Shown in pieces: positions 16,745 to 24,638 of a stretch of 64,000 nucleotides of DNA (position 1 is its first letter; every line of letters begins with the position of its first letter). Position numbers and translations under genes: made by a program. The stretch lies in the NCBI RefSeq assembly GCF_030407765.1, contig NZ_JASDCU010000005.1:1-64000 (forward strand). Direction: 5' to 3'. The notes beneath the pieces are model-generated. The model was not told the DNA's origin. It saw only the letters and a list, made by a program, of their open reading frames with translations, and searched no databases. The DNA is from Microbacterium sp. APC 3901 (GTDB lineage Bacteria > Actinomycetota > Actinomycetes > Actinomycetales > Microbacteriaceae).

Positions 16745-17596
16745 GTGAGTCGCTGGGGAGGGCTTGCACTTACAGTGAAAGAGGCTAATCCGGTGCCTGA
16801 GCGCGCGCGCGACCAACTCGTGGTCGATCACCTGCACATCGTCGGCGCGGCAACGGCGTACGTGGCTTCACGCATGACCCACGTCTCCCGCGACGACCTC
16901 GCCTCAGCCGGTGCGCTGGCGCTGGTCCGTGCAGCTGAGAAGTTCGATGCGAGTCACGGCGTGCCGTTCGGGGCGTTCGCTCGGGCGCGCGTCAACTGGG
17001 CGCTGAAGGACGAGCTGCGGTCTATGGATTGGGCACCGCGAGATGTTCGTGTGCGGGCCAAGCAGACGGTCAAGGTCAGGCAGACCCTGTCGGCGGCGCT
17101 CGGGCGCACGCCCACAGTGACGGAGATCGCGGCCGCCATGGGCGTCGACATCGCTGTCGCGCGAGAGGGGCTGGCAGACGCCGAGCGTCTGCTCACCAGC
17201 CTCGATGCGCCGGATGCGCCGGAGATCGTGTGGACCGGGTACCTGCCGGAAGAGCTCGCGATCGCTGCGGAGCGCGATGAGTACCTGCGACGGGCCGTCG
17301 CTGCGCTGCCGGAGCGCAAGCGAGCGATCATCACGGCCATCTACTTCGACGATCGCACGGTGACGGAGCTCGCGGACGAGCTCGGCGTCTCGCACGCTGC
17401 CGTCTCGCAGCAGCGAACCGCCGCGGTGCGTATGCTCCGCGATGCGCTGGACCGTCACTACGCCGACACTCCGCCGAGCGAGTCCGCGCCGGCCGCGCGC
17501 TCATCGGCCTCAGCGCTGGACGCGTATCTCGAGCGCCTCGCCGCCAGCGGACAGCGGTTCACGCGTGCGATCCTGTCGCACGCCATCGGCGTCTGA
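16745..17596 (+). CDS. fliA: RNA polymerase sigma factor, FliA/WhiG type
   Basis: Sigma-70 group 3 factor of 283 residues. Region 2 reads DDLASAGALALVRAAEKFDASHGVPFGAFARARVNWALKDELR with the FliA/WhiG-style RSMDWAPRDVR. Region 3 follows (VRVRAKQTVKVRQTLSAALGRTPTVTEIAAAMG), and region 4 has the helix-turn-helix TVTELADELGVSHAAVSQQ. It ends the flagellar locus and is the likely reader of the three repeated promoter motifs. A C-terminal extension of about 45 residues follows region 4. GTG start with GGGGAG about 9 nt upstream. Confidence 0.9.
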   Translation: MSRWGGLALTVKEANPVPERARDQLVVDHLHIVGAATAYVASRMTHVSRDDLASAGALALVRAAEKFDASHGVPFGAFARARVNWALKDELRSMDWAPRDVRVRAKQTVKVRQTLSAALGRTPTVTEIAAAMGVDIAVAREGLADAERLLTSLDAPDAPEIVWTGYLPEELAIAAERDEYLRRAVAALPERKRAIITAIYFDDRTVTELADELGVSHAAVSQQRTAAVRMLRDALDRHYADTPPSESAPAARSSASALDAYLERLAASGQRFTRAILSHAIGV

Positions 17597-17631
17597 TCAG
17601 GGCCCGCCGGCAGACACATCGACGGAATCGG

Positions 17632-18720
17632 TCAGAGACTGAACCCGTAGCTCGCCTGAGCTACCAGGATGAGGTTGACCGTCGTCGGGTAGACCTCGGG
17701 CTCTTCGTCGTCATCGTCGAGCAGCTCGAGCTTGTGGATCGGCACGAAGATGCTGCCGTCCGGTTCGAAGATCAGGTCTTTGGGCACGAAGGACGCGAAG
17801 ATCGACCGCGTCGCGTGCCGCAGCTCGAACGTTCGACCGACGTCGCCGCGCTCGAAGAGGTTCATCTCGACTTCGTCGGACCAGACCTTGCCGTCGGGGA
17901 AACGAGCCTCGATCCGATAGGTGCTGGGTTCGATCGCTTTGATGTTGAGGTCCTCGACGACATCCGCGAACAGCGCGTCGGGCTGCTCGAGCTCGAACGC
18001 GATGGCGCGGAGGTGGTCGTAGTTGAGGCGAGCCCGACGGGAGAACAGGGCGACGTTCTCGATCTCATCGGGGTCGGCGTGCGGGGCCTGGTCGATCAGG
18101 TACTGACGCACCTCGTCGGGACCGGGGTACTCGAATCGCATGTGGTAGTGAAATCGCCCCGGGCGGTTGACGATGTACGTGCTGACATCGCTGATGTCGT
18201 TCACGGTGAGGCAGTAGATCCGCTTCACAGACGAGAGGCCGTCGAACAGCGACAGGAACTGATTCTGCCGATTGCCTCCCTCCGTCCCGCCGCGGCGCCC
18301 TGCAGTGAAGACCTTCTCGAACTCGTCGAAGATGATCAGGCACTCGTCGAGTGTGTCGAGGAACTCGACGATGCCGTCGTTGTCCTCGGAGACGATCACG
18401 ACGGGCAGGCACTGCTCGCGGGCTTCCTCTGCGACCATGCGCAGGAACAGGGTCTTGCCGATTCCCTTGTCGCCGGAGAGCATCACACCGAGGCTGCGAT
18501 CGGTGAGGGCGTAGGAGCGGAAGATCTTGTCGACCTTCCTGTCACGGCCCCCGTAGACGCGTTCAGTGCCGACGGTGAGGTCGTCGATCTTGATCAGGCT
18601 GAATCCCTCTTTCGAGGTGAAATGCACCCGATACGTACCGAGGGGGAATTCGTGATGCGTGCGGACGGCCGCGTCATACACGCGGACGTGTCCGCCCGTC
18701 TCGATGTAGGTGCTGGTCAA
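17632..18720 (-). CDS. AAA-type ATPase of unknown function
   Basis: Protein of 362 residues with an N-terminal beta-rich region (about 1-75), Walker A GDKGIGKT (83-90), Walker B CLIIFDEFEK (127-136), a sensor-1-like Asn in LTVNDISD, and a following helical lid. The C-terminal 90 residues match no domain I know. GDKGIGKT rather than GPPGTGKT and the unusual front domain set it apart from FtsH/proteasomal AAA proteins; I associate this type with phage and integrative-element ATPases, from memory only. TTG start with AAGGAGAAGG upstream. Substrate unknown. Confidence 0.8.
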   Translation of the reverse strand: MTSTYIETGGHVRVYDAAVRTHHEFPLGTYRVHFTSKEGFSLIKIDDLTVGTERVYGGRDRKVDKIFRSYALTDRSLGVMLSGDKGIGKTLFLRMVAEEAREQCLPVVIVSEDNDGIVEFLDTLDECLIIFDEFEKVFTAGRRGGTEGGNRQNQFLSLFDGLSSVKRIYCLTVNDISDVSTYIVNRPGRFHYHMRFEYPGPDEVRQYLIDQAPHADPDEIENVALFSRRARLNYDHLRAIAFELEQPDALFADVVEDLNIKAIEPSTYRIEARFPDGKVWSDEVEMNLFERGDVGRTFELRHATRSIFASFVPKDLIFEPDGSIFVPIHKLELLDDDDEEPEVYPTTVNLILVAQASYGFSL

Positions 18721-18746
18721 GATCCTTCTCCTTTTCTCCCCGTTCT

Positions 18747-18776
18747 CATATATCGGTCGAGATCCGATCGTCGTAA
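18747..18776 (-). promoter_or_regulatory. Possible promoter of the AAA ATPase gene
   Basis: Reading the minus strand: TTACGA (18776-18771), 18 nt, TATATG (18752-18747), then a roughly 20-nt leader with a purine-rich Shine-Dalgarno sequence. Confidence 0.4.
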
Positions 18777-18851
18777 GGCATTCGGGCGAAACTTTTCGCA
18801 GTACTCTGAGCGGACAGTGGGCGTGGGGACGCCCGGATCAGGGGATCCATC

Positions 18852-19229
18852 ATGGGCGAGTACACAGGGGACGAAGAGCCGGTCGCAGGTTCGATCGTCA
18901 TCGTGGTCGAGGCGGCGCCTCAGGGGCTGATGCAGTTCACGCTGGATCCAGACGCCCGGCAGCCCGCATGGCAGGTGATGCTCGTCGCTCACGACGACGC
19001 CGTGATGGGGGCTGTGACGACGCCGGAGCAGACGGCTGAGCTGCTGGTGCGCGGAAGCGTCGAGTGCATCAGGCAGCGCATCCCGAGCCTCGAGGTCGGC
19101 GGCCTGACCATGCGACCCGAGCTCGGCCCGAACGACAGTGCGCAGATCGTCGCTGCCGGAGACGCCAGCTTCCTGAAGTCGGAGTGGGACGCTGTCGTGA
19201 GGCCGGGTGAGGATCCTCCCGAGGGATGA
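18852..19229 (+). CDS. Hypothetical protein, 125 residues
   Basis: I do not recognise a family. The protein is acidic with alternating strands (SIVIVVEAAPQGLMQFTL, WQVMLVAHDDAVMGAV) and no membrane segment or signal peptide. GGGGATC lies upstream of the ATG. It is divergent from the AAA ATPase across a 131-nt gap and convergent with the nuclease-like gene. Codon use looks like its neighbours, which supports it being a real gene. Confidence 0.6.
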   Translation: MGEYTGDEEPVAGSIVIVVEAAPQGLMQFTLDPDARQPAWQVMLVAHDDAVMGAVTTPEQTAELLVRGSVECIRQRIPSLEVGGLTMRPELGPNDSAQIVAAGDASFLKSEWDAVVRPGEDPPEG

Positions 19230-19265
19230 GGCCGAGCACGGTCGCCCGGGTGCGCCGTGGCGCCG

Positions 19266-20099
19266 TCAGTGTGGCGTCAGGTATGCGTCGACGATGATCG
19301 GTCCGCGGATCCGGCGGAGCTCGTCGATGATGCGATCGATACCGCGGGCGGAGACCGCTGGCATCTGCAGGTCGTGGGGGCCCAGCGGTTCGAGCCGCCC
19401 CGTGCGGATGCGGATGACCTCCCAGCCGACCGCGCGCAGGGCGCGATCCTTGCGCAGGTCCGTGTCCTGGCGCTTGCCGACGTGCTCGAGTCCGTGACGT
19501 CCGACGGTGTCGTACTCGATCGCGACGCGAAGCTCGGGAAGCAGGATGTCGGGCCAGACCTCGGTGTGGCGGAAGAACGGTCGCGAGACCTTGACCGCGT
19601 TGACACCCGGCGTGAAGGCGATGCGAGAGGCGAGCGCTGCGCGGAGTCGGGCTTCGGCGGCGGATGCCGGTGCCGGAGCACACACGCTCGAGAAGGCCTC
19701 GCCGGTCGGCAGATCGGGAGTCTTGCCGCAGAGCGTGAGCTGCGGTTTCGGGCGCCGTGGGATCGCGCGGGCCTCTCCCAGCACCACGGGCTGAGGGCGG
19801 GCGAGCATGGAGCATTCGGGGCACCATGCCGACTGGCGACGCACCCGCCCCGGTCGCTCGCGCTGTTCCGACGGCGTGGCGGCGAAACGGTGGCCGACCC
19901 GGCACTCCCAGCACAGCAGCACGTCGGCCGCCAGCGGCACTTGGGAGAGCGCGATGCCGTGGTTGAGCTCGGGGTGGTACTGGCGGATCAGCTCGGGGTA
20001 GGCGGCCCATTGCGAGCGATAGGCGCCGACCTCGTAGGGCACGTCTCGCCCTCGCGAGAACTGACGTCTCGCCCACCACGACTGCACTGGTTCGGCCAC
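19266..20099 (-). CDS. Zinc-ribbon protein with restriction-endonuclease-like fold
   Basis: Protein of 277 residues. The N-terminal half has a zinc ribbon with CWEC (about 63-66) and CPEC (about 93-96). The C-terminal half has a PD-(D/E)xK/Vsr-DUF559-like pattern: a helix around AAEARLRAAL, then PDILLPELRVAIEYD (183-197), then DLRKDRALRAVGWEVIRIR. This suggests DNA cleavage, but no partner methylase or mobile-element genes are adjacent. GTG 20099 is chosen because a TAGGTT box lies 7 nt upstream, as in a leaderless mRNA; ATG 20129 is an in-frame alternative adding 10 residues. Confidence 0.7.
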   Translation of the reverse strand: MAEPVQSWWARRQFSRGRDVPYEVGAYRSQWAAYPELIRQYHPELNHGIALSQVPLAADVLLCWECRVGHRFAATPSEQRERPGRVRRQSAWCPECSMLARPQPVVLGEARAIPRRPKPQLTLCGKTPDLPTGEAFSSVCAPAPASAAEARLRAALASRIAFTPGVNAVKVSRPFFRHTEVWPDILLPELRVAIEYDTVGRHGLEHVGKRQDTDLRKDRALRAVGWEVIRIRTGRLEPLGPHDLQMPAVSARGIDRIIDELRRIRGPIIVDAYLTPH

Positions 20100-20106
20100 G
20101 TCGGGC

Positions 20107-20112
20107 AACCTA
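20107..20112 (-). promoter_or_regulatory. -10 box of the nuclease-like gene
   Basis: TAGGTT on the minus strand, 7 nt before GTG 20099; it implies a leaderless transcript and decides the start. Confidence 0.5.
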
Positions 20113-20200
20113 CCCGCCGCCCCGGACATCGCCAGAGGGCGTCGGACGTGACAGACTCGCGGAGAAGAACGAGTCCGGTGAACGGACGGAGGGAGTCATC

Positions 20201-21091
20201 ATGCCGCAGCGGATCGTGATCAGTGGCGCATCGGGTCTGATCGGCACGGCCCTCGCGTCGTCGTTGCGCTCAGACCACGTGGAGGTGACGACCCTCGTGC
20301 GTCGCACCCCGCGGGACGCCTCCGAGGTGCAGTGGGCGCCGGGCGAGCGCGAGCTCGACCCCGACGTGCTGGCGGGGGCTGACGCTGTGGTCGCCCTGGG
20401 CGGGGCGAGCGTGGGTCGTCTGCCCTGGACCCCGCGCTACCGCCGTGAACTCGTCGAGTCCCGGCTGACGACCACTCGCACCCTCGCGACAGCGGTGCGC
20501 ATGCTGCGAGACGATGCTCCGTCGCTCATCTCGGCATCCGCCGTCGGCTATTACGGCTCGGCACCCGGCGAGATCCTCACCGAGGCGTCGCTCGCCGGCG
20601 ACACATTCCTCGCGCAGCTCTGCGTGCGCTGGGAGCAGGAGGCACTGCGCGCGGGGGAGCAGACGAGGGTTGCGCTGCTGCGCACAGCCCCGATCATCCA
20701 TCGCCAGGGTGTGCTCAAGCCGCTGATCCAGCTCACCCGATTCGGGGTCGCTGGTCCCATCGGGCCCGGCACCCAGATCTGGCCGTGGATCTCTCTGGAG
20801 GACGAGGTCCGCGGCATCCGGCACGTGATCGACCAGCGCCTCGAGGGCCCCGTGAACTTCACCGGCCCGACGCGCGCCTCGGCGAACGACATCGGTCGCG
20901 CACTCGCAGAGAAGATGCGGCGTCCGTTCTGGATTCCCGCTCCGACCTGGGCGCTGAGGCTCGCACTGAGCCGCGCGGCCGCCGACTCGCTGCTCGTCTC
21001 GGACGCCGATGTGCGACCCTCGGCGCTCGAGGAGTCCGGCTTCGAGTTCAGCCACAGGACCGCGAAACAGGCCGTCGACGCAGCGATCTGA
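20201..21091 (+). CDS. TIGR01777-type NAD-dependent epimerase (YfcH/SulA-like)
   Basis: Cytoplasmic short-chain dehydrogenase-like protein of 296 residues. Rossmann motif GASGLIGTALASSL is at the N-terminus. The family signature GGASVGRLPWTPRYRRELVESRL and the active-site-like SAVGYYGS are visible, followed by the typical DUF1731-type C-terminus (ARPSALEESGFEF-like). The substrate is unknown for this family. GGAGGGAG lies before the ATG. It is a single gene closed by a hairpin overlapping its stop. Confidence 0.88.
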   Translation: MPQRIVISGASGLIGTALASSLRSDHVEVTTLVRRTPRDASEVQWAPGERELDPDVLAGADAVVALGGASVGRLPWTPRYRRELVESRLTTTRTLATAVRMLRDDAPSLISASAVGYYGSAPGEILTEASLAGDTFLAQLCVRWEQEALRAGEQTRVALLRTAPIIHRQGVLKPLIQLTRFGVAGPIGPGTQIWPWISLEDEVRGIRHVIDQRLEGPVNFTGPTRASANDIGRALAEKMRRPFWIPAPTWALRLALSRAAADSLLVSDADVRPSALEESGFEFSHRTAKQAVDAAI

Positions 21092-21106
21092 TCGCGCTGC
21101 GTCGAC
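21074..21106. terminator. Hairpin overlapping the epimerase stop codon
   Basis: GTCGACGCAG (21074-21083) pairs with CTGCGTCGAC (21097-21106); the TGA lies in the loop region. It separates convergent genes and can work both ways. Confidence 0.6.
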
Positions 21107-21118
21107 GTCCGACTCGGC

Positions 21119-21883
21119 TCAGCGGGCGTGGGGGTCGCGCCGGTTGAGCGTCTCGACGACCTGCGAGTAGTCGCCCCGCGCCTCGCCGTAGCGCAGGAAC
21201 TTCACGTTCTCGACCTGGATCTCGGTGGCCTCCGGCTGCGTCTCGATCAGTTCGACGACCTCGGTGACGAACTCGTCGAGGGGCATCGCGAAATCGCTGG
21301 TCTCCTGTCCGGGCATGAGGGAGGTGCGCACAGCCGGCGGTTCGAGCTCGAGCACGCTCACGCTCGTGTCGGAGAGCTGCAAGCGCAGCGATTCGCTGAG
21401 CATGTGGATGGCGGCCTTCGTGGCGTTGTACGAGGGCGTGACGCGCAGCGGGGCGAAGGCCAGACCGGACGACACGGTCATGATCGTGGCATCCGGCATG
21501 GTGCGCAGGTGCTCGATGAATGCCGCGATCAACCGAATCGGCCCGAGCAGGTTCGTGGTGACCGTCGCCTCGGCCGTCTCGAGGAAGCCTTCGGGCGATG
21601 TCCAGTCCTCGGGACGCATGATGCCGGCCATCGCGATGACGACGTTGAGCGAAGGGTGCTCGGCCAGGACGGTCTGCGCCGAAGCAAGGATGCTGTCGGC
21701 ATCCGTCGTGTCGACCTGGACGGTGTCGATGCCCGGGTTCACCGCCGCGATCTCGTCGAGCAGCTCGACACGTCGCCCGCCCACGATCACGGTGTTGCCT
21801 CGCTCGCTGAGTCGCCGAGCGAGCGCGAGCCCGATGCCGCTCGTGGCGCCGGGGATGAAGATGGTGTTTCCGCTGATGTTCAT
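21119..21883 (-). CDS. Short-chain dehydrogenase/reductase
   Basis: Classical SDR of 254 residues. It has the NAD(P) motif GATSGIGLALARRL, NAG-equivalent MAGI, catalytic Ser in TVSSGLA and the YNATK tyrosine-lysine pair. The sequence around ERGNTVIVGGRRVELLDEI resembles DltE-like oxidoreductases. ATG 21883 starts the Rossmann strand at the correct distance; longer upstream frames are non-coding. It is divergent from an XRE-family regulator with a perfect inverted repeat between, so the regulator probably controls it. Substrate unknown. Confidence 0.88.
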   Translation of the reverse strand: MNISGNTIFIPGATSGIGLALARRLSERGNTVIVGGRRVELLDEIAAVNPGIDTVQVDTTDADSILASAQTVLAEHPSLNVVIAMAGIMRPEDWTSPEGFLETAEATVTTNLLGPIRLIAAFIEHLRTMPDATIMTVSSGLAFAPLRVTPSYNATKAAIHMLSESLRLQLSDTSVSVLELEPPAVRTSLMPGQETSDFAMPLDEFVTEVVELIETQPEATEIQVENVKFLRYGEARGDYSQVVETLNRRDPHAR

Positions 21884-21926
21884 GCGTCCACTCTTCGTGC
21901 TCCGGCAGTCCCTCTCCAGAGACGGT

Positions 21927-21955
21927 GCATCCAGGGATCCGCGGTCCCTGGATGC
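21927..21955. promoter_or_regulatory. Perfect inverted repeat, likely operator
   Basis: Arms GCATCCAGGGA (21927-21937) and TCCCTGGATGC (21945-21955) are exact complements around a 7-nt centre. It lies 26 nt before the regulator start and 44 nt before the SDR start, where a regulator of both genes would bind. Confidence 0.65.
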
Positions 21956-21980
21956 GCGAGGGCGAGCAGGAGATACTGCA

Positions 21981-22820
21981 GTGGTGGAGAGAGAAGCACT
22001 GGCGGAGTTCCTCGTGCGACGCAGGGAGCAGCTGCAGCCGTCCGACGTGGGCCTCGGCGAGGGAGCGCGCCGGCGCACTCCCGGCCTGCGCCGCGAGGAG
22101 GTCGCGCAGCTCGCAGCCATGTCGACCGACTACTACGCGCGCCTCGAGCAGCAGCGGGGTCCGCAGCCCAGCGTGCAGATCCTCGCTTCGCTCGCGCGGG
22201 CGCTGCGGCTGACTCCCGACGAACGCGACTACCTTCACCGCATCTGCGGTCACAGCGCCCCGGATCGCACGATGTTCACCGACTATGTGCACCCGGGCAT
22301 GCTCCGTGTCCTCGACCGCCTCGACGACACGCCCGCCTTCGTCGTTTCCGTACTCGACGAGGTTCTGATCCAGAATGACGCCGCACGGGCTCTGCTCGGT
22401 GATGTGAGCGGCCTGGAGGGGATGGAGCGCAGCGGGATATACCGCTGGTTCGCGAACCCGCAGGACGAGCGCCGGCGCTATCCGGAGCAGGATCATCCTC
22501 GACACGGCAGCGTGCTCGTGGCCTCGCTCCGATCCGCCTACGGCGCGCTCGGTGAGCGCTCACGGGCCGGGGAGATCGTCAGGGAGCTCACCGCCCGCAG
22601 CTCCGAATTCGTCGAGCTGTGGGCTGTGCACGAGGTGCGGCGGCGTTTCGAAGACCACAAGGTCCTCATCCATCCGGAGGTCGGCCCGATCGAGGTCGAC
22701 TGCCAGGCCCTGTTCACCGAGGACGAATCCCAGGCGCTCATCGTGCTGACAGCAGCGCCGGGCAGCGACGCAGCGAGCAAGCTCGAACTGCTCAGAGTGC
22801 TCGGGACACAGCGGGTCTGA
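21981..22820 (+). CDS. XRE-family regulator with MmyB-like ligand-binding domain
   Basis: Transcription factor of 279 residues. The N-terminal helix-turn-helix is RTPGLRREEVAQLAAMSTDYYARLEQQRGPQPS-like in pattern (RRREQL start, GLRREEVAQLA helix). Then comes the MmyB-like PAS-related domain (FTDYVHPGMLRVLDRLDDTPAFVVS, then WFANPQDERRRYPEQD). This class commonly sits beside an SDR gene, as here. GTG 21981 (or 21984) follows AGGAG by 8 nt. Its end overlaps the convergent methyltransferase gene by 29 nt. Confidence 0.9.
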   Translation: MVEREALAEFLVRRREQLQPSDVGLGEGARRRTPGLRREEVAQLAAMSTDYYARLEQQRGPQPSVQILASLARALRLTPDERDYLHRICGHSAPDRTMFTDYVHPGMLRVLDRLDDTPAFVVSVLDEVLIQNDAARALLGDVSGLEGMERSGIYRWFANPQDERRRYPEQDHPRHGSVLVASLRSAYGALGERSRAGEIVRELTARSSEFVELWAVHEVRRRFEDHKVLIHPEVGPIEVDCQALFTEDESQALIVLTAAPGSDAASKLELLRVLGTQRV

Positions 22821-23727
22821 CCGGCAGCCAGCACGACACCCTGTTGCTGTACTCCACGAACTCCGACCCGAATCTCGCTTCCAGATCCGCTTCCTCGAGC
22901 GGCCGCACGACGGAGTTCCAGAGCAGGGATCCGAACAGCGAATAGGCGACGACGAGCCAGGAACCCAGGATGAGGCCGACGCTGATGCCCTGTGCGATGC
23001 CCGCGACGGCCATCGGGTTGCGCACATACCGATACGGGCCGGTGATCACGAGTCGTCGCGCCATCTGCGAGGGGAGCGGGGTGCCCTCACCCTCGACCGA
23101 CATCGACACTGCCGACCAGATTCCGAGGGCGGTCGCGGCGACGAGCAGCACACCGCCGGCCAGATGGACGATGGGCGGAACCTCCATGCGCAACGACCAT
23201 CGGGCCTCGACGAGCGACACGACGAGGGGGATGACCAGCAGGAAGGTGCCCCAGAAGAACAGAGTCTGCAGCCCGGTGCGGGCGAGCAGCGTTCGTGTGC
23301 CGACCTTCGCCGCAGACCGGAACGCGAGCGGACCGGTGATCAGCCACTCCACGGGAGCTCGTCCGCAGAGCAGCACGATTCCGGCCGCGATGCTCGCTCC
23401 GGCAGCGATCACCATGACGAGGGCGCCCCACCCGGCGAGACCCGTGGCCGTGGCGTAGACGGCCATGCCGACGGCGACGATCGCCGTCCAGGGAACGGTG
23501 ATCCACAGAGCCCATCGGGAACCGGCTGCGATCATCGCCGAACCGATCACGAAGAGCGGGAGGTCGAACACCGCCACGAGTCCGGCGGGCAGGTCTCCGA
23601 GGGTGAGGTGACGCACGTCGGCCGACAGTGCCACCGCGATCCACCAGGCCGCTCCGGCCAGAGCCTGCACAGCGAAGTACAGCCGAGCCGTCACCGGGGT
23701 GATCGGGATCCCTGCGATGACCGGCAT
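22792..23727 (-). CDS. ICMT/PEMT-like membrane methyltransferase
   Basis: Polytopic membrane protein of 311 residues with about seven hydrophobic segments. The C-terminal methyltransferase signature is GPYRYVRNPMAVAGIAQG, then EEADLEARFGSEFVEYSNRV, as in isoprenylcysteine carboxyl methyltransferase and phospholipid methyltransferase relatives that use S-adenosylmethionine. The first 150 residues are an additional hydrophobic region. The acceptor substrate cannot be inferred. Leaderless start: TAGACT lies 6 nt before the ATG. Confidence 0.8.
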   Translation of the reverse strand: MPVIAGIPITPVTARLYFAVQALAGAAWWIAVALSADVRHLTLGDLPAGLVAVFDLPLFVIGSAMIAAGSRWALWITVPWTAIVAVGMAVYATATGLAGWGALVMVIAAGASIAAGIVLLCGRAPVEWLITGPLAFRSAAKVGTRTLLARTGLQTLFFWGTFLLVIPLVVSLVEARWSLRMEVPPIVHLAGGVLLVAATALGIWSAVSMSVEGEGTPLPSQMARRLVITGPYRYVRNPMAVAGIAQGISVGLILGSWLVVAYSLFGSLLWNSVVRPLEEADLEARFGSEFVEYSNRVSCWLPVRPAVSRAL

Positions 23728-23733
23728 ACGGTC

Positions 23734-23739
23734 AGTCTA
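23734..23739 (-). promoter_or_regulatory. -10 box of the ICMT-like gene
   Basis: TAGACT on the minus strand, 6 nt from ATG 23727. Confidence 0.55.
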
Positions 23740-23776
23740 TGAGCGCCGACTGCCGCAGCCTGCTCAGGACGCTGCC

Positions 23777-24616
23777 TCAGGACTCCTCGTGCGATGCGGG
23801 ATCCGCGTCGAAGAGCCGCCCGTCCGCGCGTCCGAGCGCAGTGATCGCCTCGACCTCGGCTGTCGTCAGCACGACTTCTCCTGCGGCGAGGTTCGAGACC
23901 TGGTGCTCGAGGGAGGATGCCTTCGGAATCGCGACCGTCTCCCGTGCGACGTGCCACGCGAGCACGGTCTGCGCGGGGGAGATGCCGTGCGCTGCCGCCA
24001 CCTCCCCGATCACGCGCTCTTCGATCAGCTCCTTCGCGCGACCGAGCGGACTCCACGCTTCGGTGAGGATGCCGTGCTCTCGGTGATAGGCGAGCTGCTC
24101 GTCCTGCGGGAAGTACGGGTGCACCTCGATCTGGTTGACGACCGGGCGGACGCCGGTCTCGCTTTCGATGCGTTCGAGGTGCTCGGGAAGGAAGTTCGAG
24201 ACACCGATCTGCCTCACGACTCCTCGCTGCTGAGCCTCCACCAACGCCTCCCAAGCCTGCACGTACTCGTCCTGATGCGGGTTCGGCCAGTGGATGAGGT
24301 GCAGGTCGATCGCATCGACGCCGAGCCGTGACCGGCTCTCTTCGATGCTCGTCCGCGCCTTCGCGCGGGGGTGATGGCGGCCGGGCAGCTTGGTCGTGAC
24401 GATCAGTTCTGCGGCGTCCACGTCGGATGCGCGCACGCCACGGCCCACAGACCCCTCGTTCTCGTAGTTGAACGCCGAGTCGATCAGGCGGTACCCGGCG
24501 CCGATCGCTGAGGCGACGGCGTCGGCGCCCGCATCCCCGTTCAGGGCATACGTGCCGAATCCGAGAGCCGGAAGAGTGAAGCCGTTGTGGGCCGTGAAAG
24601 AGGGAAGAGCCGTCAT
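23777..24616 (-). CDS. Aldo/keto reductase
   Basis: NADPH-dependent oxidoreductase of 279 residues, AKR5-like. The (beta/alpha)8 barrel shows the catalytic tetrad region: Asp in RLIDSAFNYENE (Asp with Tyr four residues later), Lys in VTTKLPGRHH, and His in LHLIHWPNP. The cofactor-binding end is AIPKASSLEHQVSN. It resembles 2,5-diketo-gluconate reductases, but substrate is not predictable. The ATG lies 6 nt from a TACGCT box within a palindrome shared with the divergent gene. Confidence 0.92.
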   Translation of the reverse strand: MTALPSFTAHNGFTLPALGFGTYALNGDAGADAVASAIGAGYRLIDSAFNYENEGSVGRGVRASDVDAAELIVTTKLPGRHHPRAKARTSIEESRSRLGVDAIDLHLIHWPNPHQDEYVQAWEALVEAQQRGVVRQIGVSNFLPEHLERIESETGVRPVVNQIEVHPYFPQDEQLAYHREHGILTEAWSPLGRAKELIEERVIGEVAAAHGISPAQTVLAWHVARETVAIPKASSLEHQVSNLAAGEVVLTTAEVEAITALGRADGRLFDADPASHEES

Positions 24617-24620
24617 GGCG

Positions 24621-24634
24621 CCAGCGTACGCTGG
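24621..24634. promoter_or_regulatory. Symmetric bidirectional promoter, leaderless both ways
   Basis: CCAGCGTACGCTGG is a perfect 14-bp palindrome. It holds TACGCT on the + strand (24627-24632, 6 nt before ATG 24639) and TACGCT on the minus strand (24628-24623, 6 nt before ATG 24616). The two -10 boxes overlap by the central TA. Confidence 0.6.
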
Positions 24635-24638
24635 AGGC

